Of a stretch of 64,000 bases of DNA, positions 10,827 through 23,204 are shown in pieces. Position 1 is the stretch's first letter. Every line of letters begins with the position of its first letter. Below the pieces are notes generated by a model. The model saw only the letters and a list, made by a program, of their open reading frames with translations, was not told the origin of the DNA and did no database searches. The translations under genes and the position numbers were made by a program. Source of the stretch: Paralvinella palmiformis (lineage: Eukaryota; Annelida; Polychaeta; Terebellida; Alvinellidae); the NCBI GenBank assembly GCA_025642065.1, contig JAODUP010000965.1, positions 186,001 to 250,000 on the forward strand, in the 5' to 3' direction.

Positions 10827-12572
10827 CATAGATGTTTATAGATAGATATAGATAGTAAGACAGATTGAAAATAAAAGCCATTGCATTCAAGAATGTCTAC
10901 CTATTGTTGCCGTACACTTCCGTTATTTTATGATGATTGATGATTTACGGCCACTTTTGTGCACATGTTAGGCTAAATGGGCCAAGCGACCTCCAGGGGG
11001 TAGTGAAGCGAAGTCAAAGATGAAACACCCCGAAGGCTTCAGATATGCCCATCCCGAGATTCGAACTCAGGCGGTAGTGATCTCTGATCCAACGCGCTAC
11101 CAGTCAGACCACGATTTATATTATTATATAGATCTGCAATCTCAGCCTGCCTAAGTGCTGCCTTTCCGACGGTGTTATTTATTTAAATAACACAAACGAA
11201 CAAACGAACACAAACCCCTTTCTCATTCGTGTCCTCAGTTTATTTGATGTGATATACTACCCCAGTATATTTCAGCCGATTATAGTAGTATCAATACGGT
11301 TGGTGATTCACATCGCAAAGGCCAATATTGAGTGTTCGGATCTATGTGTATTATAGATGTGGGACGATACATCGTTGTATCGCGATTCTTTTGAACATCC
11401 AGTTTTGGGGAATAGAAGTGTTGACTTTCTGTTAGTATTAGTGCTTGCTTTGCTTTGTTTTGCAAGGAAATTCCCAGGCTGTCACTTATTCGGCACAGCC
11501 TCTCTACGTTGGAGTGGTTGAGAAAACCCCTCCCCCCACCACTCACAGGGGAGCAGTACGGGAACATGGAGCCGAAATACCCTGAGGGTGGTCACTGCCA
11601 GAGTGTTTTACGTCCTCGGCAGGTCTTTAACGCCCCCCTTTATTTTAAATAATTCAGTGGAGACGGCAGCGCCATTTAACGTGGTCATCATCCACCCATG
11701 ATGTAGTGAGCCGAGAAATTAATCTCTAAAAAGCTTCGACCTCTTGCTGGGTTCGAACTTGTGACCGTTGGCACCAAATGCCTGGCTCTTAACCGCTAGG
11801 CCACCGGAGCTGACTAGTGTCTTAGTGGTTCTCTTTGTGGTTATATACTATCTCGGCACACGCTCAAACTATCTGACCACGGTAATAATTTGCTGGTGTC
11901 ACTAAATGTTGTCAATAACGAGGAACCAGATCACGCCAGGTTAGAAAACTAAAAGTCAATCACATGGATGGCTGGGTTTGCTTTGATCATAAAACAGGAA
12001 GAGCATACGAAAGTGTGAACACTTGTTTCTATTGTGGTCATTTTTGTTATTGAGTGGCTGTTCAAATCTCCACCCCCACCACTAACAAGGGGGCAGCACG
12101 GAAAGATGGAGCCGCAGTACCTCAAAATATCGCCGCTAGGATAGTGACGGGGTGTCGGAAATATGATCACATCACTCCGATATTGTAGTCCTGAGCTTCA
12201 CTGGCTTCCAGTAATTAAACGGATTCAATCCAAGACACTTATGATCGCATACAAGGAATCATAAATGGTGAAGTACCGATATATTTGACAGAACTGACAC
12301 TCGAACACTAAGATCATCTGGTGAACTGATCCTTGCCCTACCTAAATACAAACTCTAAATATATGGTTTAAATGTCGTTAGTGTTGCTGCGTCAACGTTG
12401 TGTAATAAGTTACCTAGTTATATTATAAATTGTAAGTCAATAAATGTTTCTTTAAAAACATCTTAAAACATTCTTATTCAAACAATATTTTAATTGTTAA
12501 CGTACTCATTATATTTAGTCATTTTGTTAAGCATCTCTTTGTTTTATTAGGTTATGGCGCTTTATAAATATA

Positions 12573-12618
<46 letters not shown>

Positions 12619-15600
12619 TCACTGCCAACATGGGCGCCTGTATCGTGTTTGCTCTCTTCACGTTTCAAGTTAACACTCCGATGTATACACTGTAAGGATA
12701 TATAAGTGATTTTACACCGTGCGTGTCTTTTCATCACGTGTATTTATAACCATTAGCTTACAGTTTGTGTTCATATTATAGATTTTATATGTTGACAATT
12801 GAATACTCTCTCAAGAAAATAAAAAAATGACAGTCAAATTAAACTACATAAGTAAATAAATAAAGTATTTCGTGACAATTTGACAATTTTTCATTTTTCT
12901 CCTGCTTCGTGTGCACTGAAGGAAGGAAGTGACGTCCCATTTAACAAAATCGCGAGAAAGCATTCTCGTAGACGGCACGATTTCCAAACCGGCCCAAAAA
13001 TGAACCTGGGGATTATGTGTGTTTAGAATGTGTTTGTGGTTGGTTCGTTGGTCACATTTGTTAAAAAGTAATTTTGGTGAGGGATATTTGATCATAAAAT
13101 GAATATGCGTGGTGTCACCTCCACATTTCATTTACCAGGTGTCAGTTACTCTATCCAATCAGAGCTTGGATGTTTGTAGGTGTGACGTCATTTATACACA
13201 TGTCATACACACGGAGCATGAGAATATAAATACTCACAATAAATAGTAATGTTTGATTAACGCTTGGTGCCTATAATGGTATGCTCCTTTGGGAGTTGAG
13301 ATATGTGCTGGGTGGAAACAGGTCTGAGTCAGGGATAATAATATTGTAAAGCGCCTTAGAGCAGCTTCTATCTGAATAGGGCGCTTTATAGATATCACAT
13401 ATTATTGTTACTATACACGCTCGTGACTGTCAGAGAGTATATTACGTCCTCATTGGATCTTTAACGTCTCGATCTCCCCTTTAAAATTAATTCAGGTGAG
13501 ATGGCAGTACTATTTAACGTGGTCACCCACCCACGATTTTGTGAGCCGAGAAATTAAGAGGAAACCATCCTCTAATACAGAGTACAACGGAGCTGCCACA
13601 AACCTTCCATGGTCAAATTAAGGTTCTTTTGTTGTCTTTATTTTAGCGAATGTAGTCAAATCTGAATCCAAGTGGCCAACGTCCTTTAATCACCGGTTAA
13701 TATTCGTACTTAAACCAAACAAAAGCAGCGTGCGGTGACTCTTAGAAATTGTGCATTGTATACATATTAATGCGTCCATGTGTTTAGCAAGAGTTGTCCA
13801 AGTAATGGACCACTTGCCAGTGCATGTAGGTTTCCCAAATGTTCGCTTGGTGCAGCACCGTTTTCGCAATATCAGGTGAGGTTGGGCAACGAGAGACTTT
13901 GAAAACAACAATACAAATTCTAAGATATAGATGCCGAGTTTACTGGTACCATGTAATGGGTGTCAGGTTTCGGAAAAGGTTTTCTTCTTCTACGTGTACG
14001 TATCGGTGTCGAATGTTTGTCCGGATTTGGCAATTGTATAGCCATTGTATAACCAAACCCGGACTTACGCGATCGCCAGTTCAGCCGTTGCAACTCTCCC
14101 GAATTTGTGCAGCCAAGACACAGCACGTGGGCCAGTGACCCCGAAGCTTGCCACGTTTGTTGCCCACATTTTAATGTGTATATGAACTCTTGATGTCGCT
14201 GGCTCCTCATTTATAAGGCGGCATATGCACTCGTTGGCCGGAATAGATCCTTATTTAGCACTAGCTGACTAAGCTCAGGAAAATGGCGGCAATCCCGTAT
14301 ACATAGTGTGTATACGAATTTTGTTTGTTTTAAAAGCGTGAGAGATATAGTGTATATAATAGGAGATGCGTTTATTTCGGCAAACAGTGCATACTTTTGT
14401 TAATACTAATTAATAATTAATGCTTATTCTAATTTTACTTTACTATACATAAACTATACCCCATCAACACAAGGATCACGTACATCAACTTCAAGATAAA
14501 TTGGTTTCAAATTTCGCAGAGAAATTAACAAAAACATGTCATAGCAATAATACAATTTGTAAAATAAACATATTGCCTACTGAGAGAGAGATCAAAATAA
14601 AAAGCTACAGACTATATTTTACGAGCCATTATCTAGCTAGTCAATATTGGTTAGCAAATGCGACTCTAGAGATTCGAGCCCCACATCGTCCCTGAAACAC
14701 AACGTGAGTATTACTGTGCGCATGCGTATGAGTATCGCTTACTGAGAGAGATATATAACACTTATAATATAACACAACGATAATTAAGGTGTTATGCGAA
14801 ATGCGGACAGCATTAGGTGGTACATTGGGCAATGAGTAGTTTTCCATGGGACGATTCTGAATTAGTGGATTTGATCGTCGAATGTCGAATTCCGATGGCC
14901 AGAGATTCGTAAGATCGAGGGTGCACTCGAAACTTTCTCGTCGTAATTATCCCCCAGAAAATCTCCAAATTACCGTCTGATGCAATTTTTTGACATTAAG
15001 TGAAATAAAAAGGACAATGCTATCTTTATAAATAAAACAAATACACCGTACTTACATCCCCATTTCACGTGTGTTAGACAGGTGTCCTGATTCTCTTCAC
15101 ACTGTTTTGTTGTTTTAATGCATTTGTCCATATTACTGTCTTGGTTGCTGCATGCATAACATTCTAATCCAGCTGGGGAGGGGGGAGGCGAGCGGTAAAA
15201 AGACAACAATGAGATGGATATTTTATCAACCGCAACAACAATAACACTTGGTAGGTGGAAAAACTCGTACGGTTTTAAGCAATCAGGACGCAGAATTTTG
15301 AACCTAGAATATTTAATAGCATCTCTAATTTTAATACGTAATATTTGTGTTCGTGCGTTCCTATGAGGTTTCATCGTAATTTGTCCATATTAAACAATCA
15401 TCACACTGTATTGTAATGGTAATGGATTTTGTATATACTAGATGTCGTTGTAGTATAGATTTAGTTCACCAGAGGTCAGTGTTATAGTTAGTGAAAGTGA
15501 GACTAGAGTTTGAAAGCATTGGGGGCAAGTAACATGAGTTTTTGTCGTCGATGCAGTAGGTTGTGTTTCGCCTACTCACGTTTTCCTTGCAACCTACGCG

Positions 15601-16599
15601 TCCAAATCTAGTATTTGCTCGTAGTCACAGGTTAATTGTGTACATTGTAATTAATATATCTGTCTCGTATACACTGTATGATATCTGCGCTGTGGTCTAA
15701 ATAAATCAGCCCAAACAATCAACAGCGTGTTTCTTCAACGCATGCACGTACTGTTACAGTATTATGTGGGATTTTCGATGGTGCAGTAGATATAGAGGAC
15801 GGCCCTATAAATCTTCAGGTTGTATGTTCGAATCCGATTTATACTCGTTTTTCTCTAAACAATGATACACCCCTCGGTTATATGTCCCACACATTGACCT
15901 GAAATAAAACTAGACCGAACACGGCCGCCGATTTGATGATAAACAGGTACCAACTTCCGGTCGGGCCCAAAAGAAACACAAACTGCTAAAATCAGGTTAA
16001 TAAGCATGGTGAATTCTTGTTATGTCGATGGTTGCATTAGCCGTGGGCGTGGAAGTAATACAAAAGGAATATCTTTCAGCGGCAAGTATAAGGAACATTT
16101 TAAAAATAGTACCTAAAGCATTTTGGGGGGCGGGGGATTTAGTATACCTGTTATTATATTTAGCCTAAACGACAACCCTCGGCCCGTCTCTGGCGTTTGA
16201 TTCCATCTAAATTAGATCTACGGACTTGCACAAGAGGACATTTAGATATTTGATGGCATATAATAGGACAGCAGTACTACAGACTCTGTGTACACAGAAA
16301 ATTATAATGCACACAGCACAATAAATGTCCGTATTAATAGGTTCAAATTGTTTTGCCCCTACCGGAAGTCAATGCTGTTTGTTTATGGCGGCCCAATCAA
16401 ACACACTGAGTGGTCGGTCTAGTGTTCTTTCAGGTCAATGGTCCCACATGTGCTCAGTGTTGATGCTAAATAACTGGACTCAATGTTATTATATGAAATA
16501 AATAAAATCGACTTAAATGAAGTGTTCAATTTTGCACAATTTCGGGATCGCTAGCTTAGGCGTTATTGTTTAGATTAGACAAGAACTTTCATCTGATTG

Positions 16600-16670
<71 letters not shown>

Positions 16671-17060
16671 TCCATACGTATTAAAGCTTGAATCGTTCAA
16701 GCACCTCAAAATATTCTGTATATTCAACACTTAACGCAAAGTCACCAGCGAACGTCGTCCCTTATTACGATGCTACAATCAGATGAAATTTTTTGTCTAA
16801 TCTATACGGACGATTGATGTTTTACGGTCACTTTTGTTTGTGCACATGGTAGGCTAAATGGGCGAAGTCAAAGATGAAACACCCTTCAGATATGCCCACG
16901 CCGAGATTCGAACACGGGTGGTAGTGATCTGTGATCCAACACGCTACCGTTAGACCATGAAGGCGTCCCTTGGTTAAAATTACACTATCGATCGTTGCTT
17001 ATATCGACACAGTTGATTACTATAATATAAATATACCAAACAGTCAAGTGAGGAATGCTG

Positions 17061-17126
<66 letters not shown>

Positions 17127-17389
17127 AGATGTAATTTTACTACAGGTACACATATCTTGATAATTACTCCTTATGAACTATTTTATTGTATGTACATTTG
17201 TAAAATGTATTTAATGCTTTTAATGAATTTTAAGTTGTTTAAGTTTCTTAATTTTTATATTTTAACTATTGCTAATTTATTTATTTCACGTCCTTTTATT
17301 GTGACGTCGGTAACGTAGCTGAGTGACATAACGTCGGGCGTAATATAAATATGACGTTCCCTGAACTGAAATTTACTTTAGAAAATGGC

Positions 17390-17433
<44 letters not shown>

Positions 17434-17662
17434 AGATATTTTGATACCTCTTTGCGAAGCTATTAATAGAATTTCTTACCATGAAGAGTTAATTATTACA
17501 AAAATGGTTAAATTTTCAAAGTGTAGGAAGTTTTCATCTATCAATTTTTATCAAAAAGATTTTAAATAACTTACCGGTGTTTGGTATGAAACATAATAGT
17601 AGTATTATCAATAAACTCTGTAAGCCTGTTTTTACTGAGCAAGCCTTTGCATCCGACTCCAT
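8233..17662 (-). CDS. Ly6/uPAR (three-finger) GPI-anchored protein, 4 coding exons
   Basis: Exons (minus strand) are 17662-17575, 15172-15056, 10643-10465 and 8322-8233. All junctions have GT/AG sites and matching phases (1, 1, 0), giving 157 aa. Exon 1 is a signal peptide with hydrophobic core LLIILLLCFIP. Exons 2-3 are a cysteine-rich LU domain opening LECYAC and closing CCRGDMCN, the hallmark CC-x-x-D-x-C-N. Exon 4 ends in a hydrophobic tail (FMAIAMMIL) preceded by small residues, typical of a GPI-attachment signal. The mature region holds 12 cysteines, two more than the usual ten, and an unusual acidic-aromatic stretch WWDDWECYECC. LU proteins act at the cell surface as receptors, adhesion factors or modulators, and the ligand here cannot be inferred. 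AATAAA lies at 8001-8006. The start is the only ATG ahead of the signal core. Confidence 0.85.
8728..8751. repeat. (AT)n microsatellite in Ly6 intron 3
   Basis: About 12 TA units followed by a GT-rich stretch, inside the 2.1-kb last intron of the Ly6 gene. Confidence 0.9.
9340..9655 (+). mobile_element. SINE family B, full-length copy
   Basis: The tRNA-like head (gcgcagttagttaaag ... ggttcgaatctcc) resembles tRNA-Thr with a CGT anticodon loop (ctcgtag). A body follows (gcaatgttgtcatgtggcgac, then ggtctgagtcagggataata), ending ggcgctatataaacatgc plus an AT-rich tail. The same organisation recurs at 62955-63247 (minus), and partial copies lie at 13258, 39963 and 47515. Confidence 0.8.
9787..9973 (-). 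mobile_element. SINE family A, full-length copy
   Basis: Read on the minus strand, a tRNA-like head (ggcgcctccgtggtct ... aattcaaatctcgg) is followed by the conserved body and a tail ending ggccgtaaaacatcaatc. The element is about 185 bp and sits in Ly6 intron 3, in the same orientation as the gene. Confidence 0.85.
10762..10821. repeat. (CA)n microsatellite
   Basis: About 29 CA units, followed by a GATA-rich stretch, just upstream of Ly6 exon 3 on the minus strand. Confidence 0.95.
10930..11113 (-). mobile_element. SINE family A copy
   Basis: Family-A tail at the low end (gatttacggccacttttg) and head at the high end, truncated after the first tRNA arm (cgctaccagtcagaccacg). It lies in Ly6 intron 2. 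Confidence 0.8.
11470..11815 (-). mobile_element. SINE family C, near full-length copy
   Basis: On the minus strand a tRNA-like head (agctccggtggcctagcggttaa, B-box gttcgaacccag) begins near 11812. The body includes aatttctcggctcac and ggtatttcggctccat, and the end is near 11470. It shares its structure with the plus-strand copy at 59240-59600. Confidence 0.75.
12040..12125 (-). mobile_element. SINE family C 3' fragment
   Basis: The block matching ccaccactaacaaggggg...gcacggaaagatggagccg corresponds to the 3' portion of family C. The head is missing. Confidence 0.55.
12573..12617. repeat. (ATT)n microsatellite
   Basis: A 15-unit trinucleotide run follows a ggcgctttataaata end like that of family B, so it may have grown from a SINE tail. 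Confidence 0.9.
13258..13410 (+). mobile_element. SINE family B 3' part
   Basis: Matches the 3' half of family B (gggagttgagatatgtgctgg, ggtctgagtcagggataata, ggcgctttatagata) without the tRNA head. Confidence 0.65.
13434..13560 (-). mobile_element. SINE family C fragment
   Basis: The middle of family C (attacgtcctcattgg ... ctatttaacgtggtc ... gtgagccgagaaatta), directly after a family B fragment. Confidence 0.6.
13780..13905. repeat. Dispersed repeat, partner at 58165-58275
   Basis: The reverse complement of this block matches 58165-58275 over about 90 bases (tattgcgaaaacggtgctgc, accaagcgaac). Both copies are open in the matching frame (LRKRCCTKRT), but no family is recognised. Confidence 0.6.
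15780..15850 (+). mobile_element. Possible tRNA-like fragment
   Basis: The short block with gatggtgcagtagatatag and the B-box-like gttcgaatccgat has tRNA-like spacing. It lacks recognisable stems and is probably a decayed SINE head. Confidence 0.3.
15892..16440 (+). mobile_element. Non-autonomous P-type DNA transposon, copy 1
   Basis: The 549-bp element begins cattgacctgaaa and ends in its inverse, tttcaggtcaatg. It is flanked by a perfect 8-bp duplication gtcccaca (15884-15891 and 16441-16448). The inverted similarity extends inward about 25 bp with a few mismatches. An internal ATG at 16006 opens a 36-codon frame starting MVNSCYVDGC, like the C-x4-C start of a THAP DNA-binding domain; it stops at 16116. 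P-superfamily transposases carry THAP domains, and their insertions make 8-bp duplications with CA...TG ends. No transposase core remains. A second copy is at 53285-53813. Confidence 0.8.
16603..16668. repeat. (AT)n microsatellite
   Basis: About 33 TA units in Ly6 intron 1. Confidence 0.95.
16809..16969 (-). mobile_element. SINE family A copy with internal deletion
   Basis: Family A in the minus orientation. About 25 bases of the body between gctaaatgggc and gaagtcaaagatg are missing relative to the other copies. Confidence 0.8.
17064..17119. repeat. (AT)n microsatellite
   Basis: About 28 TA units. A further run lies at 17391-17430, just inside intron 1 of the Ly6 gene. Confidence 0.95.
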
Positions 17663-17986
17663 TTTAGTTACAGGTGACAATGTTTTGGTGCAGTTTCTAT
17701 CATATATATCTGTGTATTGATGGCTTGATGACTGAATATCTTGACCAAAGTCCCTATTTGCTTAACGTGATAAGACAGAACGCTGGGATTAGATTTATTA
17801 TAACTTGAATTTACTGTAAAGTAGGACATGTAATTATTTAAAATAATTATTTTAACTGAAATGCGTAACTTAGAAATTTGCTGGCAGTTCTCAATTTTAT
17901 TGTCGATTTCAAGGCCGTTTTATTAATATTTGTGAAAACGTATGGTCCCTTTTGGAGCTCTTCTATATGGGTTTAATTGTGACAAC
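17663..17986. promoter_or_regulatory. Putative shared divergent promoter, Ly6 / MAIP1
   Basis: Only 324 bp separate the minus-strand Ly6 start codon (17662) from the plus-strand MAIP1 start codon (17987). Both promoters must lie in this interval unless there are unseen upstream non-coding exons. No clear TATA box was seen. The assignment rests on gene geometry. Confidence 0.55.
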
Positions 17987-20900
17987 ATGGCAGCGCCCTT
18001 GAAACAGTGGACTTTGCGGACGATTCCTCACGTATTAAATGTTTTACGAATAACACAAGGGCGCTATGTAGCTTTGAGGAGATGTCACTTATCCCAGTGC
18101 ACGAGTTTAGTGAAGAATATAAGGAACACTGAAAATAACATTTTCGAAGGCACCTCGAAAGCTTTTTATTCCAGAACCGTAACCAGCCCTTTGACGTTTG
18201 ACAGATCGTGCCGAAAGCAGACGATAACGAAATCACATTCTATCAAGTATAATAATGGATCTAGGCGCTTTGGAACCAGCACAGGTAGTGTTATAATAGA
18301 TCATTACTTAAAAAAATAACGCAAAATTCTAACGTGTTGTGTATAGACTATATTACCAAAGTTATCAGATGAACCAAAGTTTGAAAGTAATATATAGCCA
18401 TTATTATGATTATAGGGGAGAGGTGGGGAGGTTTGACCACCTCACACTTCAATGGTTTGATTTTAGTATACGCGATACAGCAATCGGCAAGAAGTACTTT
18501 TCTGTCGGGCCCTAAATGATTAATGTTCCTAATAAGGTTATAAGGCAATGATCACGTGATTTGTGACCCAATTCAATGTCGTAAACGTTATTTATATAAG
18601 CAGTGTCGGGAGGGGAGGTTCAACCACAGTGCGTGGTGGGTCGATCACACGTGGTGGGGATATTCGACCAATTTTGTTTGCTATGTGGACATCATCTTCA
18701 ACTGAAATTTGCTGTTTCTTATTATTATTAATCTTTCAGTATTAATTTTTGCTTTCTTTTCATGATTCACATATCAACATATATATAATATATATATATA
18801 TATAATACTTTATACATTCATGGATTTACAAAAGACGTAAAATTTGATTATATATCTATAACATCATTTATAATATTTAAAATGATACATCAATGATGAT
18901 TGATGTTTTACGGCCACTTTTGTGCATGCTGTAGGCTAAATGGACCGAGCGACTTCCGGTAGTTATGAAGCGAAGTCAAAGTTGAAACACCCTTCAGATA
19001 TGCCCATGCTGAGATTCGAATACCGATGGTAGTGATTTGTGGTCCAATGCACTACCAACTAGACCACAGAGGTGCCCCTTCATCATTTCATAAAACTGAT
19101 AAATGAAGACCCATATTTACAGCATATCATAATATTACTATTTCATTTGTACAAAGAAAAAAACAACTAAATATGCATAGCTAACTAATAACAAGTCAGA
19201 GAAAATTCTAACACATTACTGGGCTTTGTTTGTGTATGATGTAAATTAGGCTATAAAACATCACATAATCGTCACATGATTCAGAAGGCTGTACCTGGAG
19301 AAAATTATTGTACTATCAGTTTATGTAAATTAGAAATGTCACATGATTTTTATCTGACGAACCATTTAGGATAGTGACACAGAAATTATAGTCTGCTAAG
19401 AGCGAATCGACAAAATGGAGGGGCGGATTAACCACTTTTGTTTCCCTTGTTATTTCTAAATGTATTGACGTAAGCTTACATAAAAGCTACATTTTATTTC
19501 TACATACATTAATTGTTCGAAAGGATACCACACAGAAAGCTAATGAAGATCAAACACCATGAAATTCTAAAACAAACTGAAAGGTGTGAATGTTGCTTAC
19601 AGACTGCTGAAATGTTGACACCTAGTCGCAAAAGCTAGAATTTTGACACCCCCACTTTCAGTTGCTAATTGTTTTTTGATAGTTTATTGTTGCAAATTGT
19701 TTCAGAGTAAACATAAAATAATTAATCAGTGATATATTATGTCACAACCTAAAACTATTAAGTGTAATAAATAAAGAATAGGGTTTTAATGTTGTGGTCG
19801 ATTCTCCCCGCCTAATCAAACACCTCTCCCCTAATAATAGGGAAGGTAGTCATTTTTTTTCAATTTGTGGCTCATTGGATAGGTCTTGTCATAACCAAGA
19901 AGAAAATATTAGTTTAATGGGGCTATCTTTTATAATTATTGAGTAATCGGCTAAAATGTGCCCCAAATATCGCCACTTATTTGACAGGTCACAAGTCTAA
20001 TTCCAGAAATGTACCATTGCCAGAGGGGAAGGTTTATGAACGTCATAAATCACCAAGTAATTATACCACTGACCTGTTTTCATCATTTGTGTAATATAAT
20101 TATGTATAACACATAAAAAGAAATAAATATGTATCAAGTTATCATATTTTTCAGAAATAAGGCTGCAAAATTGGCCCAAACACCAATCAGCAAGTTTGGA
20201 CTTTCAAATTAGCCGTAGAACATCCATTTTTGTTTCATTAGATAGGTCTTGAAGAGACTAATAAGTAAATTTCTAATTTGACATGGTTTTCTTACATTAT
20301 TTAGGAAATATATACCTCAATAGGGTAGAAAATTACCATTGTAAGGTCTGATGCATATATTTTTAATCCACAGACATAAAAAACAATTAAAATTGACATA
20401 CAATGAAAAAGAAGTTCAGATGTACTGCTTTTATATATTTTATAAAGAAATTAACCACAATACAATATGTTTTATGATTAGAATGTAGTTATATATATAT
20501 ATATATATATATATAAGTGAGACGGACAAATCCAATGGAAAAGATGACATTGAATTAATGCAGTTTTAATATTGGAAATAATACATGGTCTTATTAAATC
20601 ATGCATCAATTGTTTTATGTACATCTAACAAATTGAAATGCAAATAATCACGATTACATTGCAACTTTATCCCCCCTAAATTTCCTTTCAGTGTTGTATC
20701 TTAGGCCGGCAAACTTGAACCAAACAACTTTTTTTAAACAGCTGTTTAATTCTCTATTACATCTTAAATATTCACAATGTGCACGAAATATAGTCAAATA
20801 TAATATCTATGTATATTATTATGCATATATCATACATAAAATAGGATGGATGGGCTAAATTAGGCATAGATTTGATCGGATTGTATAACAACCTAAACAT

Positions 20901-23159
20901 GAATTTATGAGATTTGACGCTCGAGGACCTCTGGGTTTTTCACATTGCGCAGCACGGATAGTTTCGCATAAAAATTATACCATTATATAGAAATCATTCT
21001 CAGCTTTATCACAGTGGTGGTTTCCCTTTTCTAGCTCAATTATTTATAGATGTATTATTGCAGTTTAGATTTAAAAGTGATCGCAGACTAGGTTAGTTTT
21101 GTATTTTCATAAGGAAACCAGCATATTTAGAAAGAGTGGAATATTGGGAACAACATAACAATTATATCCCCAATTTCAAAACAAATTAGATTAGGGGATA
21201 GAGTTATATAACCACAAGCAAAACAAAAACGACTTTCATTTCACGTGTCATTTTCCTTACACCCATTTAAAAGCATGTGTCAAATAATATTCACGACGTA
21301 ATGACACCCCTAATAATAATTGTAATATCTATTACTTTTGTATTAGAGGTAAACAAAAGAAATATGATGAAATATTAATATATATGTGGAATAGCCTATG
21401 TATTATATATAGGCTATCCAGCTTATCGTCCTAACCAATAGGCTTAGCCTATTCTAAAAATGGATAGGAGCAGTTCTAACCAGTAAGATGCACCATTTTA
21501 ATATTTAATAAGAAATTTAAGATTTAATAAGAACATATAAAAAGTTAAGCTAGCAGTAGCATTGACAGTGCATCTGAATAGCTACCTGAACTCTTTTCCA
21601 TTAGAAAGTTATCCCAAAAAACTTCCAGTCATGCAGGTACTATCCATATGCAGGCATCTTCGACTTAGCCACTGTTGGACTTGAATACAAGGCAAAGTAC
21701 TTGAGTACAAGTAGGAGTACCTGGAGGTTTACTAGTTTATTTTCCAATAATGGTTATTTAAGCTTAGTTACTGGTGCTATGAAAACAATAATATGAACAT
21801 GTATAAACCATGCTCTTTAGTTTATTCTCTTCATGATGAAGTCACTTCATGTAATGATGTTACAGATGTGATAAATATTACCTGTACATGCATAAAAATG
21901 ACTAACTGAAATGTCATGTTTAGGCACAAGTTTTTTCAAATCATCTAATCAAAATTGTGTGTATGCAATAGGAATTTATGGGGGGGGGGGCTTTCTGTTG
22001 GTGTATGTACAATGTACTTACCTAATTTTATTACTGGAAGTAACAAATTATGTAAACATGAAATATACTAATAAGAAACTATATTAAATATGCAGTTTTG
22101 ATGCAATAACCTATTTTATGACATGGTCAGGGGGTTCTCATAGGACGTGTTTACTCCATGGTAAGATACAATGTCTTACTGGATACCATCTTGTTGTTCT
22201 AGGTGAAGTTATATACACATGTTCATGTAGCATATGAACAGTAGTAGTATACAGTATGTGACATGACAGCTGTGCTGTTATTTCTTTTTTCAAAACTAGT
22301 GAGATTTGATCAATAAAATCCAAATATGGCTGGTATATAGCCTAAATACAGCGTTTCAGTAAGATCTATATCAGCCACTACATGCATAAATCGCCATGCC
22401 ATACAGTGATTCTTAGATTTCTAACCCAAGACCATAGTGTGAAATGCAGCTGTATGGTGGCGCCAGGGGTAATTGAACCAGTCTGTTAGGTTTGATATTG
22501 AATAATTATCGACAAAATTAAATAAAAGATTGGAAATAATGGGGGGGGGGCTGTATAATTTGATAAAGATTCATAGCTTTATAATGAAAATCAAAATTTA
22601 TATGTAGAATTATCAGATTTTTTATAATTATGGATAAATGTTGTTGGACTCAGTAGCGCATTTCACTACTTTCAATTTCAAGGCAGTGTTATTAACAAGA
22701 CAACTCATACCCAAGAGCCTCGATATCTCAGTCATTTGGTGACATAGATGTTCTTGGTTTCATAGAAGAGCATGTTTATCATTGTGGTAATAGAATTATT
22801 GAAAACAGAAAAGTTCAGTTTAAATAACAGTATTTATTTCAGTAATTTTATCATTGTTTCACAATGCAATCTTGTCTTTTAACATTTTATATCACCTAAA
22901 TATACTGCAAAAGGAAAAGATCAGATTTTTATGTCAGCTTATTGGATATTTTTGGCCTAAAATGACTTTGGCTAATGGTACTACAGTACTGTACTTATAC
23001 TATAGAAATGTGGTTTTAGTATTTAGTAACTTGGCTTTGTGTTGTTGAAGGTGTCCTGGTAACAGTCTTCCACAAATATCCTAAGCACTAGCATTCAATA
23101 ATAACTTATTCTGTAACTCTTATTTTATGGGAAAGCATTATTTTAGTTGATATCTTTAC

Positions 23160-23204
<45 letters not shown>

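Noticed and set aside
17351..17569. ORF with a Y-I-Y-I run
   Set aside because: Translation of an (AT)n microsatellite. Similar frames at 1533, 41169, 55811, 62268 and 63590 were dismissed for the same reason, except the exon part of 62394-62478.
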